This document shows positions 50,515 to 59,734 of a DNA stretch of 64,000 nucleotides, one piece after another. The position numbers and the translations under genes are program-made. This DNA is from Brachybacterium sp036311905 (GTDB lineage: Bacteria > Actinomycetota > Actinomycetes > Actinomycetales > Dermabacteraceae), in contig NZ_JAZDCH010000004.1 of assembly GCF_036311905.1 (NCBI RefSeq), forward strand, positions 195,890 through 259,889. The letters are read 5' to 3'. Each line of letters starts with the position of its first letter. The first letter of the stretch is position 1. The notes under the pieces were generated by a model. That model worked only from the letters and a program-made list of their open reading frames with translations, was not told the origin of the DNA and searched no databases.

Positions 50515-52175
50515 CCGCGCACCCGGCGGATCCCGTCGCCCCGAGCGACCGCCCGCACCGCCGTGAGATGCCGCCCGCCTCCCCGGCGAGCGGCCTCGGC
50601 ACCCTGCTGCGGCTCACCCTGCGGCTCGCCCGTCGGCGCCTGATCTGGTGGACGCTCGCCGTCGCGGTGCTGGTCCCCTCCTCGGTCATCGCGATCCAGG
50701 AGGCCTATCCCGACCAGGCCGCGCTCGACGCTCGCGCGGCGCTGCTCGGCAATCCCTCCGCCGTGATCATGACCGGGCCGGCGTTCGCGCAGGACCAGTA
50801 CACGCCGTGGGCGATGGTCGCCAACGAGCTGCTGCTGTATGTGCTGCTGCCCGCCGCGATCCTCGGCGTGCTGCTCACCGTCTCCCTCACCCGCGGGGAG
50901 GAGGAGGCGGGTCGGCTCGAGCTGCTGCGCTCCCTGCCCGTCGGCCGCTCCGTCCCGGCGCTGGCCGCCTTCGCCGTGGTGCTGCTGGCGGCACTGCTGG
51001 TCGGGACCGCGACCGCCGGCGGACTGATCGCCGCGGGAGGGGCGGTGCCCGACTCCCTCGCCGTCGGCGCCGCGGTCGGACTCACCACGCTCGTCTTCGC
51101 CGCGGTCGCGGCCGTGATCGCGCAGGTGACCGAGCACGCGGGAACCGCCTCCGGCGCGTCGCTGGGCGTGCTCGCCCTCGCCTTCCTGGTCCGCGGGGTG
51201 GGTGACGTGCTGGACCCGCAGGGATCGTGGCTGTCCTGGCTCTCACCGCTCGCCTGGGCGCAGCAGACCCGCGTCTACGTCGACCTGCGCTGGTGGCCGC
51301 TGCTGCTCTGCCTCGGCCTCACCCTGCTCCTGGGAGCCGTCGTGGCGGTGCTCGGACGACGCCGCGACCTGGGCGCCGGTCTGCTCGCCGCGCGCTCCGG
51401 GCGGGCGACGGCCCCCGCGCTGCTGCTGGCCCCGAGCGGCCTCGTGCGCCGGCTGCTCGGCCGGAGCCTGATCGCTTGGGGTATCGGACTGTTCCTCTTC
51501 GCCGTCGCCTTCGGCAGCCTCGCCTCCTCCCTCGAGGATCTCGCCGCGGACATGCCCGAACTGACCACCTACGCGCCGCTCGACCTCGACAACCTCACCA
51601 CGTCCTTCTCCGCCTATCTGCTGATGATGCTCGCCATCGGACCCCTGGCCCTCGCTGTCTGGGGGATCCTCCGCCTCGGCGCCGAGGAACGGGAGGGCCG
51701 GCTCGCGGCGCTGCTGCTCTCGGGCACCTCGCGGACCGCGGTGGTCGGCGGCTGGGTCGCCGTGGTGCTCGGGGCGAGCGCGCTGCTGCAGATGCTGCTC
51801 GGCCTCGGCCTGGGCCTCGGCGTGTGGACCGCGACGTCCGAGACGCACTGGGTGGGCGACCTGGTGCTCGCCTCCCTCGCGTACCTCCCGGCGATCGCCC
51901 TCGCCGCGAGCGTCGCCCTGCTGCTGTACGGGCGGCGCCTGCGCCTCGCGGGACTCGCCTGGCTGCTGGTCGGCTGGTGCGCGCTCGACACCATGCTGGG
52001 CACGCTCCTGGACCTCCCGGACGTCGTGCGCGGGCTGAACCCGCTGTTCCACGTGCCGCTCGTGCCCGATGCTGAGTGGGAGGCGGGGCCGGCGGCGGCG
52101 CTGCTGGGGGTCGCGGTCCTGCTGGGGGCGGGAGGGCTGCTGGCACTCCGCCGACGCGACCTCGTGGCGGGCTGA
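50511..52175 (+). CDS. ABC exporter permease, 12-segment type
   Basis: 554 residues, overlapping the ATPase stop by 4 nt. Two similar halves, each with about six membrane segments (first half from LIWWTLAVAVLVPSSVIAIQ to AFLVRGVGDVL; second from LIAWGIGLFLFAVAFGSLAS to GVAVLLGAGGLLAL), typical of the actinobacterial polyketide-antibiotic/multidrug exporter permeases. Such fused permeases work with one ATPase type. Substrate unknown. Confidence 0.92.
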   Translation: MTAHPADPVAPSDRPHRREMPPASPASGLGTLLRLTLRLARRRLIWWTLAVAVLVPSSVIAIQEAYPDQAALDARAALLGNPSAVIMTGPAFAQDQYTPWAMVANELLLYVLLPAAILGVLLTVSLTRGEEEAGRLELLRSLPVGRSVPALAAFAVVLLAALLVGTATAGGLIAAGGAVPDSLAVGAAVGLTTLVFAAVAAVIAQVTEHAGTASGASLGVLALAFLVRGVGDVLDPQGSWLSWLSPLAWAQQTRVYVDLRWWPLLLCLGLTLLLGAVVAVLGRRRDLGAGLLAARSGRATAPALLLAPSGLVRRLLGRSLIAWGIGLFLFAVAFGSLASSLEDLAADMPELTTYAPLDLDNLTTSFSAYLLMMLAIGPLALAVWGILRLGAEEREGRLAALLLSGTSRTAVVGGWVAVVLGASALLQMLLGLGLGLGVWTATSETHWVGDLVLASLAYLPAIALAASVALLLYGRRLRLAGLAWLLVGWCALDTMLGTLLDLPDVVRGLNPLFHVPLVPDAEWEAGPAAALLGVAVLLGAGGLLALRRRDLVAG

Positions 52176-52280
52176 GTCCCACCCCGGGGGGCGCGTGACG
52201 GGGGAGGGCCGACGGAGGAGACTGGGCGCTCCCAGCAGCTGCCCGGTCCCGGCGGTCCGGGCCGACGAGAGGCGGCCGCG

Positions 52281-52622
52281 ATGGCCAGGTACCTGATCTC
52301 CTTCCCCAGCGGTGCGATGCAGGTGACACCGGAGGAGCTCGAGCAGGCGTCGATCGACTCCCATGAGGTGGTGCGCGCAGCGAAGGCCGCCGGGGTATGG
52401 GTGTTCGGCGGCGGGATCGACGAGGACGTCCCGCCCGTGCGGGTGCACGCCGACGGTTCGATCACGGAGGACACCTACGAGCAGACCCGCCGCCTCGAGG
52501 GCGGGTACACGGTGATCGATGTGCCGACCCGCGCCGAGGCCGAGGACTGGGCGCGGAAGATCGCGGTGGCCTGCCGCTGCCCGCAGGAGCTGCGTGTGTT
52601 CATGCACGATCCCGAGAGCTGA
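52281..52622 (+). CDS. YciI/DGPF-domain protein
   Basis: 113 residues. YCII-related alpha-beta barrel: MARYLISFPSGAMQVTPEEL, VRAAKAAGVWVFGGGIDEDV, DGSITEDTYEQTRRLEGGYT, VIDVPTRAEAEDWARKIAVA, CRCPQELRVFMHDPES. The family includes proteins with a His/Asp site and proteins associated with ECF sigma factors; this copy stands alone. No catalytic His is evident in the usual place. Function unknown. Confidence 0.9.
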   Translation: MARYLISFPSGAMQVTPEELEQASIDSHEVVRAAKAAGVWVFGGGIDEDVPPVRVHADGSITEDTYEQTRRLEGGYTVIDVPTRAEAEDWARKIAVACRCPQELRVFMHDPES

Positions 52623-52687
52623 GGACGGGCGGGAACCAGCGCGTCGGCGGTCCTGCGCCTCGGCGCAAGGCGTCCGTCTGGGGGCCG

Positions 52688-53965
52688 TCAGCCGGTGCAG
52701 TCGGCGGTGCCCCGCTCCGGTGCCGACTCTGACGCTGCTGCCGGCTCCGACTCCGCGCGGGCCCGAGCGGCGCGGGCATGCTCTCGATCGGCCTCCCGCA
52801 GAACCCGCGGCAGCACGAGCAGCGTGACCAGCACCGCGGCGAGGGTGAAGGCGAGCTGGGTCCAGGGCAGGGCCGCGAGTCCCTGCAGCTCGAGCACCTG
52901 CCCGCCCACGAGCGCGCCGCCGGAGATCGCCAGGTTGAAGGCGACGGCGATGATCGCGCCGGCGAGGCCGTGGGCGCGCGGCGTCGCCACCCGCAGCGCC
53001 GCGGACTGCACGAGCGTGGGGAAGCCCGCGAAGGCTATGCCCCACAGGGCCACGAGGACGGCCGTCGGCACGATGCCGGCCAGCAGCGCCATCGCGACCA
53101 CGGCGAGCGCGGTCGCGCCGAGCACGATCGTGAGGATCATGGTGAGGCCTCGGTCGGCGACGACCCCCACCAGCACCAGGCCCGCCGCGGAGGCGAGACC
53201 GAAGACGAACAGCAGCGTGCTCAGCGCGCCGACCGTCACGCCGCCGGGCCCGAGGATCCACGGGGAGATGTACGTGTAGAGCGAATACTGGCCCAGCGCC
53301 GCGAGGATCACGATCAGGGACGGCACGAGCATCCGATGCAGTCCGCGGTCCCCCAGGAGACTGCCGCGGGCCGGCTCGGCGATCGGTCGGGGCACGGCCG
53401 GCAGGAGGACCGCGACCGCGAGGGCGAAGCCGATCAGGACCAGGCCGGCGGCGCCGAAGGCGGCCCGCCAGTGCACAGCCAGGCCGATCGCGGTCCCGAG
53501 CGGCACCCCGAGGATGAAGCCGAGCGAGGTGCCCATGTTCACGACCGACACGGCGCGGCCCACCTGAGCCTGCCGGACGAGGCTCGCGGCATAGGGCATC
53601 GCGGTGGACCAGAAGAGACCGTGCCCGAGCCCGCCCAGCACGCGCGATCCGGCGAGCAGGCCATAGGTGGGGGCGAGGGCGCTGATGAGGTTCGCGAGGC
53701 CGACGGCGAAGATCGCGATCACCAGCAGCCGCTTCTGCCCGATGCGGGAGGTGAGGATCGTCAGCGGCAGGGCGGAGATCGCGACCGTCAGCGCGAAGGT
53801 CGAGACCAGCAGGCCGATCCGCGCCTCGCTCACCCCGAGTCCCGCGGCCATCTGCGGCAGCACCCCGGCCGGCAGGAACTCCCCGGTGTTGGCCGCGAAG
53901 GCGGCTCCCATCAGGAGCAACAGACGGCCCAGGGGGAAGCGGGCGGCGGGGGAGGGGGCGTTCAC
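52688..53965 (-). CDS. MFS transporter (AraJ/drug-efflux type)
   Basis: 425 residues from GTG 53965. Twelve membrane segments are recognisable from LLLLMGAAFAANTGEFLPAG to LAFTLAAVLVTLLVLP. The loop 2-3 motif reads LTSRIGQKRLLVIA, a degenerate form of the MFS GxxxDRxGRR signature. The N-terminal GEFLPAGVLPQMAAGLGVSE matches the AraJ/CmlA-type sugar-or-drug exporters. A charged C-terminal tail (REHARAARARAESEPAAASE) follows. Substrate unknown. The long frame upstream is antisense to the SDR gene and rejected. Confidence 0.9.
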   Translation of the reverse strand: MNAPSPAARFPLGRLLLLMGAAFAANTGEFLPAGVLPQMAAGLGVSEARIGLLVSTFALTVAISALPLTILTSRIGQKRLLVIAIFAVGLANLISALAPTYGLLAGSRVLGGLGHGLFWSTAMPYAASLVRQAQVGRAVSVVNMGTSLGFILGVPLGTAIGLAVHWRAAFGAAGLVLIGFALAVAVLLPAVPRPIAEPARGSLLGDRGLHRMLVPSLIVILAALGQYSLYTYISPWILGPGGVTVGALSTLLFVFGLASAAGLVLVGVVADRGLTMILTIVLGATALAVVAMALLAGIVPTAVLVALWGIAFAGFPTLVQSAALRVATPRAHGLAGAIIAVAFNLAISGGALVGGQVLELQGLAALPWTQLAFTLAAVLVTLLVLPRVLREADREHARAARARAESEPAAASESAPERGTADCTG

Positions 53966-54166
53966 CGATCCAGGATCCGGAGGCCGACGGGCCTGGTCAA
54001 GCCGCGGTGCCGGGGTGAGACGAGAGCGACGGGCGTTCCCGGGGGAGAGGAGGGGAGGAGGGGGAGACAGCGGAGCGCGCATGTCGGACGATGAACCCAT
54101 GGAGCACGAGGAGGCGGCGAGCGCGCCCGGGGACGATCCCGCCGGACGCTCAGGAGGGACCAGAGG

Positions 54167-54913
54167 ATGAGAATCGCAGTGGCCGGGGGCACCGGCCTGG
54201 TGGGTCGGCACGTGATCGAGGCAGCGCGGTCGAGGGGGCACGAGGCCGTGCCGCTGGCCCGCTCGCGCGGTGTGGACCTGAGGCAGGGCACGGGACTCGA
54301 GGATGTGCTCGAGGGAGTGGACGCCGTGATCGACACCCTGAACATCGACACCCTCTCGGGCAAGCGGGCGGTGGAGTTCTTCGAGGCGACGACGCGGCAT
54401 CTGCTGGCGGCGGAGCGGAGGGAGGGAGTCGGTCACCACATCGCCCTCTCGATCGTCGGCATCGACCGGATCGACGCGTCGTACTACGCCGGGAAGCTCG
54501 CCCAGGAGCGCCAGGTCGCCGCCTCGGACGTGCCGCACACGATCGCCCGCACGAGCCAGTTCCATGAGTTCGCCGGGCAGATCGCCGCTCGCGCGAGCGT
54601 CGGTCCGCTGACCCTCGTGCCGCGCATGCCGACCCGGCCGGTGTCGGCCGAGGAAGTCGGCTCGCACCTGGTGGACGTCGCCGAGGCGGGTCCCGTCGGC
54701 CGTGCAGCGGACCTCGTCGGGCCCCGGGAGGAGACGCTGGGTGAGATGGTCCGGCGGTTGTACGCGGCGACCGGGGTGCGTCGACGGATCGTGGAGCTGC
54801 GCTTCCCCGGCGCCTACGGTCGCGGGCTCGCCTCGGGATCGCTCCGGGGATCCGCCGGTGCCCTCACCGGGCACATGACCTTCGAGGAGTGGCTCCGCTC
54901 CCAGCACCGGTGA
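54167..54913 (+). CDS. NmrA-like SDR-family NAD(P)-binding protein
   Basis: 248 residues, ATG with AGGAGG 10 nt upstream. Atypical short-chain dehydrogenase fold: IAVAGGTGLVGRHVIEAARS (GxxGxxG), GVDLRQGTGLEDVLEGVDAV, HIALSIVGIDRIDASYYAGK (Tyr-x3-Lys present as YYAGK), IARTSQFHEFAGQIA, and a late GPREETLGEMVRRLYAATG. Family members reduce small carbonyls or act as redox sensors. Substrate not deducible. Stands between the convergently placed MFS gene and the sulfatase. Confidence 0.9.
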   Translation: MRIAVAGGTGLVGRHVIEAARSRGHEAVPLARSRGVDLRQGTGLEDVLEGVDAVIDTLNIDTLSGKRAVEFFEATTRHLLAAERREGVGHHIALSIVGIDRIDASYYAGKLAQERQVAASDVPHTIARTSQFHEFAGQIAARASVGPLTLVPRMPTRPVSAEEVGSHLVDVAEAGPVGRAADLVGPREETLGEMVRRLYAATGVRRRIVELRFPGAYGRGLASGSLRGSAGALTGHMTFEEWLRSQHR

Positions 54914-54920
54914 GGCTCTC

Positions 54921-54954
54921 CCCGGGGGCGCGCCCGTGAGGCGGCGCCCCCGGG
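54921..54954 (+). terminator. Hairpin after the SDR gene
   Basis: CCCGGGGGCGC (54921-54931) with GCGCCCCCGGG (54944-54954), perfect 11 bp, 12-nt loop, 8 nt after the stop. No T-tract. Confidence 0.7.
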
Positions 54955-55067
54955 TCGCGGCGACACCCCCATGTCCTGGGTGACCGCGATCACGATCGCC
55001 CTCGGGGAGAATGGTGGGCTCGAGGGGGTCACCGTCGCTCCCGCTCCCCGTCCTCGGAGGATTCCGC

Positions 55068-56519
55068 ATGACCCGTCCGAACATCGTGTTCATCCTGTCC
55101 GACGACCACGCCGCGCACTCGATCTCCGCCTACGGCAGCCGGGTCAACACGACCCCGCACATGGACCGCCTCGCCGCGGAGGGCGCGATCACGGACGCTC
55201 TCTACTGCACCAACTCGATCTGCACGCCGTCGCGCGCCTCGATCCTCACCGGCACCTACAGTCACGTGAACCGCGCCTGCTCCATCTACTCCGAGTTCGA
55301 CTACCGGGTGCCGACCTTCCCGGAGGTGATGCAGGAGGCCGGCTATCAGGCCGCGCTCTACGGGAAGTGGCACCTGGGCCGCTCGGAGCAGTCCCGGCCG
55401 CGGGGCTTCGATGACTGGCTGATCTACCCGGACCAGGGCCACTACTGGGACGCGGAGATGACGGGCCCCGACGGGGAGGCGGTGCGGCCCGGTTACGCGA
55501 CCGACGTGGTCACCGAGCACAGCCTGCGCTTCCTGGAGGAGCGCGACCCGGAGCGCCCGTTCTGCCTGCTGGTCCACCACAAGGCCCCGCATCGGCCGTG
55601 GGACCCGCACCCGCGCTACGAGGGTATGTACGAGGCCGGCACCATCCCGGAGCCGGAGACGATGGACGACCCGCACGAGGGACGCGCCCAGGTGGTGCGC
55701 GAGGTGCGGATGCAGCTGGACGACCTCCGCCCCCGGGACGTGAAGGACGAGATGCCCGCCGAGCTCGAGGGCGAGGAGCACCGTCGCGAGCGCGCCGCCT
55801 GGAAGTACCAGCGGTACATGCGCGACTACCTCCGCTGCGTGCAGGCGGTGGACGACTCGGTGGGGCAGATCCTCGACCGCCTCGAGGCCGACGGGATCGC
55901 CGAGAACACCCTGGTCATCTACACCTCCGACCAGGGCTTCTTCCTGGGTGACCACGGCTGGTTCGACAAGCGCCTGATGCTCGACGAGTCGCTGACCATG
56001 CCGATGCTGCTGCGCTGGCCCGCGCGGATCCCCGCGGGGACCCGAGTCACCGACACGCTCTCGAATATCGACATCGCCGCGACCCTGCTCGAGGCGGCGG
56101 GGGTGGACGTGGCTTCGGCACTGCCCGATCAGCAGGGCCGCAGCTTCCTGCGCCAGCTGGGCGGGGAACAGGTCGAGGACTGGCGTCAGGCCGTCTACTA
56201 CCGCTACTGGGAGCATGACGACCCGGAGCACCATGCCCCGGCGCACTACGGCGTGCGCACCCCGGAGCTGAAGTACATCCGCTACTACAACGACGGGCTG
56301 GGCAGCCCAGGGTCCTCGGACCGGATCATGCCGATCGAGGACGAGCTGTACGACCTCGTGGCCGATCCCCGCGAGATGACCAACGTCGCCGCCGACCCGG
56401 CCTACGCCGCGCAGCTCGCGAGGATGCAGGAGCTCACCGCCGCGCTGCAGGCCGAGTACGGCGATGCCCCTTACGAGGGCCCGGACACGCCCCGCATGGA
56501 GTGGCCGACCGTGCGGTGA
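55068..56519 (+). CDS. Sulfatase (formylglycine-dependent, type I)
   Basis: 483 residues from ATG 55068 with GGAGG upstream. Alkaline-phosphatase-superfamily sulfatase: RPNIVFILSDDHAAHSISAY (metal Asp pair), the formylglycine motif Cys52 in CTPSRASILTG (CxPxR), YGKWHLG, the middle metal/substrate His of HHKAPHRPWDPHP, and VIYTSDQGFFLGDHGWFDKR (late metal Asp). No signal peptide, so cytoplasmic. It needs a formylglycine-generating enzyme encoded elsewhere. Substrate unknown; similarity to glycan/choline-type sulfatases is general only. Confidence 0.95.
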   Translation: MTRPNIVFILSDDHAAHSISAYGSRVNTTPHMDRLAAEGAITDALYCTNSICTPSRASILTGTYSHVNRACSIYSEFDYRVPTFPEVMQEAGYQAALYGKWHLGRSEQSRPRGFDDWLIYPDQGHYWDAEMTGPDGEAVRPGYATDVVTEHSLRFLEERDPERPFCLLVHHKAPHRPWDPHPRYEGMYEAGTIPEPETMDDPHEGRAQVVREVRMQLDDLRPRDVKDEMPAELEGEEHRRERAAWKYQRYMRDYLRCVQAVDDSVGQILDRLEADGIAENTLVIYTSDQGFFLGDHGWFDKRLMLDESLTMPMLLRWPARIPAGTRVTDTLSNIDIAATLLEAAGVDVASALPDQQGRSFLRQLGGEQVEDWRQAVYYRYWEHDDPEHHAPAHYGVRTPELKYIRYYNDGLGSPGSSDRIMPIEDELYDLVADPREMTNVAADPAYAAQLARMQELTAALQAEYGDAPYEGPDTPRMEWPTVR

Positions 56520-56656
56520 TCCCCGCAGCCCGCACGACGAGCGGCCCGGGGGCCCCCAATGGGAAGGGGGGTGGGGATTCGATGCGTTCTGATGCGCTCC
56601 CCCCCAACCGCCGACGCCGCCCTCCCCCCCCCCGCTGCTGCATCGGGCCGTAGGGC

Positions 56657-58087
56657 TCAGATGTCGTAGTACAGCTCGAACTCGTGGGGGTGCGGGCGGA
56701 AGCGGAACGGATCGATCTCCGTGGTGCGCTTCAGCTCGATCCAGGTCGAGATGAGGTCCTCGGGGAACACGTCGCCCTCGGTGAGGAAGTCGTGGTCGGC
56801 CTCGAGGGCGTCCAGGGCGGCGCCGAGGGAGTCGGGCAGCTGCTGGATCTGCGCGTGCTCCTCCGGGGGCAGCTCGTAGAGGTCCTTGTCGATCGGCTCC
56901 GGCGGCTCGATCCGGTTGCGGATGCCGTCGATGCCGGCCATCAGCTGCGCGGCGAAGGACAGGTACGGGTTCGCCGACGGGTCCGGGGCGCGGAACTCGA
57001 TGCGCTTGGCCTTCGGGGAGGAACCGGTGACCGGGATGCGGATCGCGGCGGAGCGGTTGCGGGCCGAGTAGACCATGTTCACGGGGGCCTCGAAGCCCGG
57101 CACCAGACGCTTGAACGAGTTCACCGTGGGGTTGGTGAAGGCGGTCAGCGCGGGGGAGTGGGCGATGATGCCGCCGATGTACCAGCGGGCGATGTCGGAG
57201 AGACCGCCGTAGCCGCGCTCGTCGAAGAACAGCGGCTCGCCGTCCTTCCACAGCGACTGGTGGGTGTGCATGCCCGAGCCGTTGTCGCCGAAGAGGGGCT
57301 TGGGCATGAAGGTCGCGGTCTTGCCGGCGTCCCACACGGTGTTCTTCACGACGTACTTGAACTTCATGACGTCGTCCGCCGCCTGCTGCAGCGTGTTGAA
57401 GCGGTAGTTGATCTCCTGCTGACCGGCGGTGCCGACCTCGTGGTGGGCGCGCTCGACCTCCAGGCCGACCTCGCTGAGCACCGCGCAGATCTCATCGCGC
57501 AGGTCCGCCATCTGATCGTTCGGCGGGACGGGGAAGTAGCCGCCCTTGAGACGGGTCTTGTAGCCCAGGTTGCCGCCGAACTCGGACTCGTCGCGGTCGG
57601 TGTTCCACACGGCCTCGTCGGAGTCGATCGAGTAGAAGCCCGAGTTGACGGAGGTCTTGAAGCGGACGTCGTCGAAGATGTAGAACTCGGCCTCGGCGGC
57701 GAAGAAGGCGGTGTCGGCGATGCCGGTCGACTTCAGGTACTCCTCGGCCTTCGCGGCGACGGTGCGCGGGTCGCGGGAGTAGGGCTCGTCGGTGAACGGA
57801 TCCACGATCGAGAAGTTGACGATCAGGGTCTTCCGCTCGCGGAAGGGATCGAGGTAGGCGGTCTCGAGGTCCGGCACGAGCTTCATGTCCGACTCGTGGA
57901 TGGCCTGGAAGCCGCGGATCGAGGAGCCGTCGAAGAGCTGACCGGTGGCGATGGCCTCTTCGTTGAAGCTGCTCGCCGGCACGTTGAAGTGCTGCATGAC
58001 GCCGGGAAGGTCGCAGAAGCGGATGTCGATGAACTCGACGCCCTCCTCTTCGATGTACTTGACGACCTCGCTGGGATTGTTGAACAC
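56657..58087 (-). CDS. glnA: Glutamine synthetase type I, adenylylatable
   Basis: 476 residues from GTG 58087 with GGAGGAG directly upstream; the upstream frame lacks homology. Core motifs: EEEGVEFIDIRFCDLPGVMQ, FDGSSIRGFQAIHESDMKLV, AAEAEFYIFDDVRF, AHHEVGTAGQQEINYRFNTL, NGSGMHTHQSLWKDGEPLFF, NPTVNSFKRLVPGFEAPVNM. The tail carries the adenylylation site KDLYELPPEE (Tyr about 404), so this is the main ammonium-assimilating, GlnE-regulated enzyme. Flanked by an RDD-family gene divergently. Confidence 0.97.
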   Translation of the reverse strand: MFNNPSEVVKYIEEEGVEFIDIRFCDLPGVMQHFNVPASSFNEEAIATGQLFDGSSIRGFQAIHESDMKLVPDLETAYLDPFRERKTLIVNFSIVDPFTDEPYSRDPRTVAAKAEEYLKSTGIADTAFFAAEAEFYIFDDVRFKTSVNSGFYSIDSDEAVWNTDRDESEFGGNLGYKTRLKGGYFPVPPNDQMADLRDEICAVLSEVGLEVERAHHEVGTAGQQEINYRFNTLQQAADDVMKFKYVVKNTVWDAGKTATFMPKPLFGDNGSGMHTHQSLWKDGEPLFFDERGYGGLSDIARWYIGGIIAHSPALTAFTNPTVNSFKRLVPGFEAPVNMVYSARNRSAAIRIPVTGSSPKAKRIEFRAPDPSANPYLSFAAQLMAGIDGIRNRIEPPEPIDKDLYELPPEEHAQIQQLPDSLGAALDALEADHDFLTEGDVFPEDLISTWIELKRTTEIDPFRFRPHPHEFELYYDI

Positions 58088-58278
58088 ATCTCCTCCATCC
58101 GCGCCGGGGCGGCGCGCCGTTCTGGTCCTGCCCGGGGCTCGTCGTGCCGCACGGGCGATCTCCTGCTCCGAGGCCGGCACGCGCTGCGGGCCGGACTCGG
58201 TGGGAGCAAGCTTATGCGCCGTCGGTCCCGCCTTCCCGAAGCACGTCCTCGCCCAGGACCCCCGGATAGGCTCCCTCC

Positions 58279-58713
58279 GTGATCGAACGCAAGGACCTCG
58301 GCTCCTGGATGGAGGGCGCCCCGGGCGACCCCGGATACGTCAAGGGCTCGTCCCTGGGACTGCCGCCGACGGGCCACGGATCCGTCGCCCCGTTCTGGCG
58401 CCGGCCCCTCGCGCTGGTGATCGACTGGGCTCTCGCCGTGGGGGTCTCGACCGTCGCCTTCGACTATGACGCCCTCGCCAACCTGATCCTCTTCGCAGCG
58501 GTGAACGTCCTGTTCCTGGCGCTTTTCGGGGCGACTCCGGGGCAGTACGTGCTGCGGATGCGGACCTTACCGGTGCGCGGTCGCAGCCCGATGATCCTGC
58601 GGGCGCTGATCCGTACCGGGCTGATGCTCCTGCTGCTCCCGGCGGTGGTGTGGAACCGTGATGCGCAGCCCCTCCACGACGTCGCCGCGGGCACCGCGGT
58701 GATCCGCGTATGA
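58279..58713 (+). CDS. RDD-family membrane protein
   Basis: 144 residues, GTG start. Segments LALVIDWALAVGVSTVAFDY, LANLILFAAVNVLFLALFGA and LIRTGLMLLLLPAVVWN, with RRPLALVID (the Arg-Asp signature), GQYVLRMRTLPVRG and PLHDVAAGTAVIRV. The family includes proposed ion/solute transporters but function is mostly unknown; in actinobacteria a copy usually sits beside glnA, as here. TAGGCT 7 nt before the GTG fits a leaderless transcript. Confidence 0.9.
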   Translation: MIERKDLGSWMEGAPGDPGYVKGSSLGLPPTGHGSVAPFWRRPLALVIDWALAVGVSTVAFDYDALANLILFAAVNVLFLALFGATPGQYVLRMRTLPVRGRSPMILRALIRTGLMLLLLPAVVWNRDAQPLHDVAAGTAVIRV

Positions 58714-58843
58714 CGGGTCCGTACGGGAGCGAACGAGGGCTGCGGGCGCCCCGGGACGCCGGGAAGTCCCCCGGCGCGCTGCTCGCCGGTCGAGCAGACC
58801 GCTGAGGGCGGATTCCGCTTCTGACCTGCGAGAAGAAAGTTTG

Positions 58844-58859
58844 GTTACGAAAAGGTCAC
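58844..58859 (+). promoter_or_regulatory. Direct-repeat box GTTAC-N6-GTCAC upstream of a membrane-protein gene
   Basis: GTTAC-GAAAAG-GTCAC in an otherwise GC-rich gap, about 50 bp before the next gene. Direct repeats of GTMAC-like half-sites resemble MtrA response-regulator boxes of actinobacteria; the identification is tentative. Confidence 0.35.
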
Positions 58860-58907
58860 GGCGGCAACGGTCGGATCACGAGACGCCGGGACGCTAGGTT
58901 GGGCGGC

Positions 58908-59639
58908 GTGATCGAGCGTCCCTCCCGACCCCAGACCCCGTTGCCCCCGCGCGCACCTGAGAAGCACCGTGTCGACGCGCAGGGCGGGCTGCCGTACCCC
59001 GGGATAGTCGGCGGTCCTCCGGGACCGGGGCATCCCGTCGCCCCCCGGTTCCCCCCGCGACATCCCTCGCCGAGCCCCGATCCGCATCCCGTGCTCGGGA
59101 GGCGGCTCGTCGACCTCGGTCGGATGAGCTCGACGGGGGCAGGAACCAGGTTGCTGCTGGGGGCGATCGGAGCCCTCGCAGTGGCCGGGATCCACGTGCT
59201 CATCACGGTCGGCCTCGTAGTGCACGACGTGCCCCGGGGGGAGTACGAGCGGGCCTTCGTGGTCGGGTTCGCGCTGCTCGGGACCTTCCCCCTGTGCCTC
59301 GCGGTGGCGGCTCTGCTGCTGCTACGCCGCAGCTGCTGGGTCGTGCTCCACGAGCACGGGATGGTGGCGGCCACGGCTCTCGGGGCTCCGCTGGTCCTGC
59401 CCTGGTGGGACGTCCTCGAGCTGCTCCCGCCGCCGGCCGACACCAAGTACCCGTCCTTTGAGGTGAGGACCCGTGCCGACCGGCGACTGGTCATCCCTCG
59501 GCTCCGCCGCCCACCGCGGCTGACGGTGCGGGGGTACCGCACGCATCCGGACGTGGCGCTCGTCCTCGATCACTACGTGCACTGGTGCCACCGTCACGGG
59601 CAGATGCCGCGCATCGGCAACAGCCGGCAGTGGACCTGA
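58908..59639 (+). CDS. Hypothetical membrane protein with Pro-rich N-terminus
   Basis: 243 residues from GTG 58908; TAGGTT ends 7 nt upstream, so a leaderless start is likely. The first ~65 residues are Pro/Arg-rich and disordered. Two membrane segments follow (LLLGAIGALAVAGIHVLITV and FALLGTFPLCLAVAALLLL). The cytoplasmic C-terminal part reads CWVVLHEHGMVAATALGAPL, LPWWDVLELLPPPADTKYPS, FEVRTRADRRLVIPRL, like a PH-type (bPH) fold. Unrecognised; a bacterial PH-like domain is my best guess. Confidence 0.75.
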   Translation: MIERPSRPQTPLPPRAPEKHRVDAQGGLPYPGIVGGPPGPGHPVAPRFPPRHPSPSPDPHPVLGRRLVDLGRMSSTGAGTRLLLGAIGALAVAGIHVLITVGLVVHDVPRGEYERAFVVGFALLGTFPLCLAVAALLLLRRSCWVVLHEHGMVAATALGAPLVLPWWDVLELLPPPADTKYPSFEVRTRADRRLVIPRLRRPPRLTVRGYRTHPDVALVLDHYVHWCHRHGQMPRIGNSRQWT

Positions 59640-59669
59640 CGACCAGACCGACGACTCCCGGGACAGCAC

Positions 59670-59704
59670 GACGCCCCCGTCGGCCGGAGCCGGACGGGGG
59701 CGTC
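59670..59704. terminator. Bidirectional hairpin between convergent genes
   Basis: GACGCCCCCGTC (59670-59681) with GACGGGGGCGTC (59693-59704), perfect 12 bp, 11-nt loop. Confidence 0.75.
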
Positions 59705-59734
59705 TGGAGTGCTGAGGCGCGGTGGCTGGGCGGA

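Noticed and set aside
56520..56656. Small gene between the sulfatase and glnA
   Set aside because: The gap contains homopolymeric C/G runs and no frame with a ribosome site or family character.
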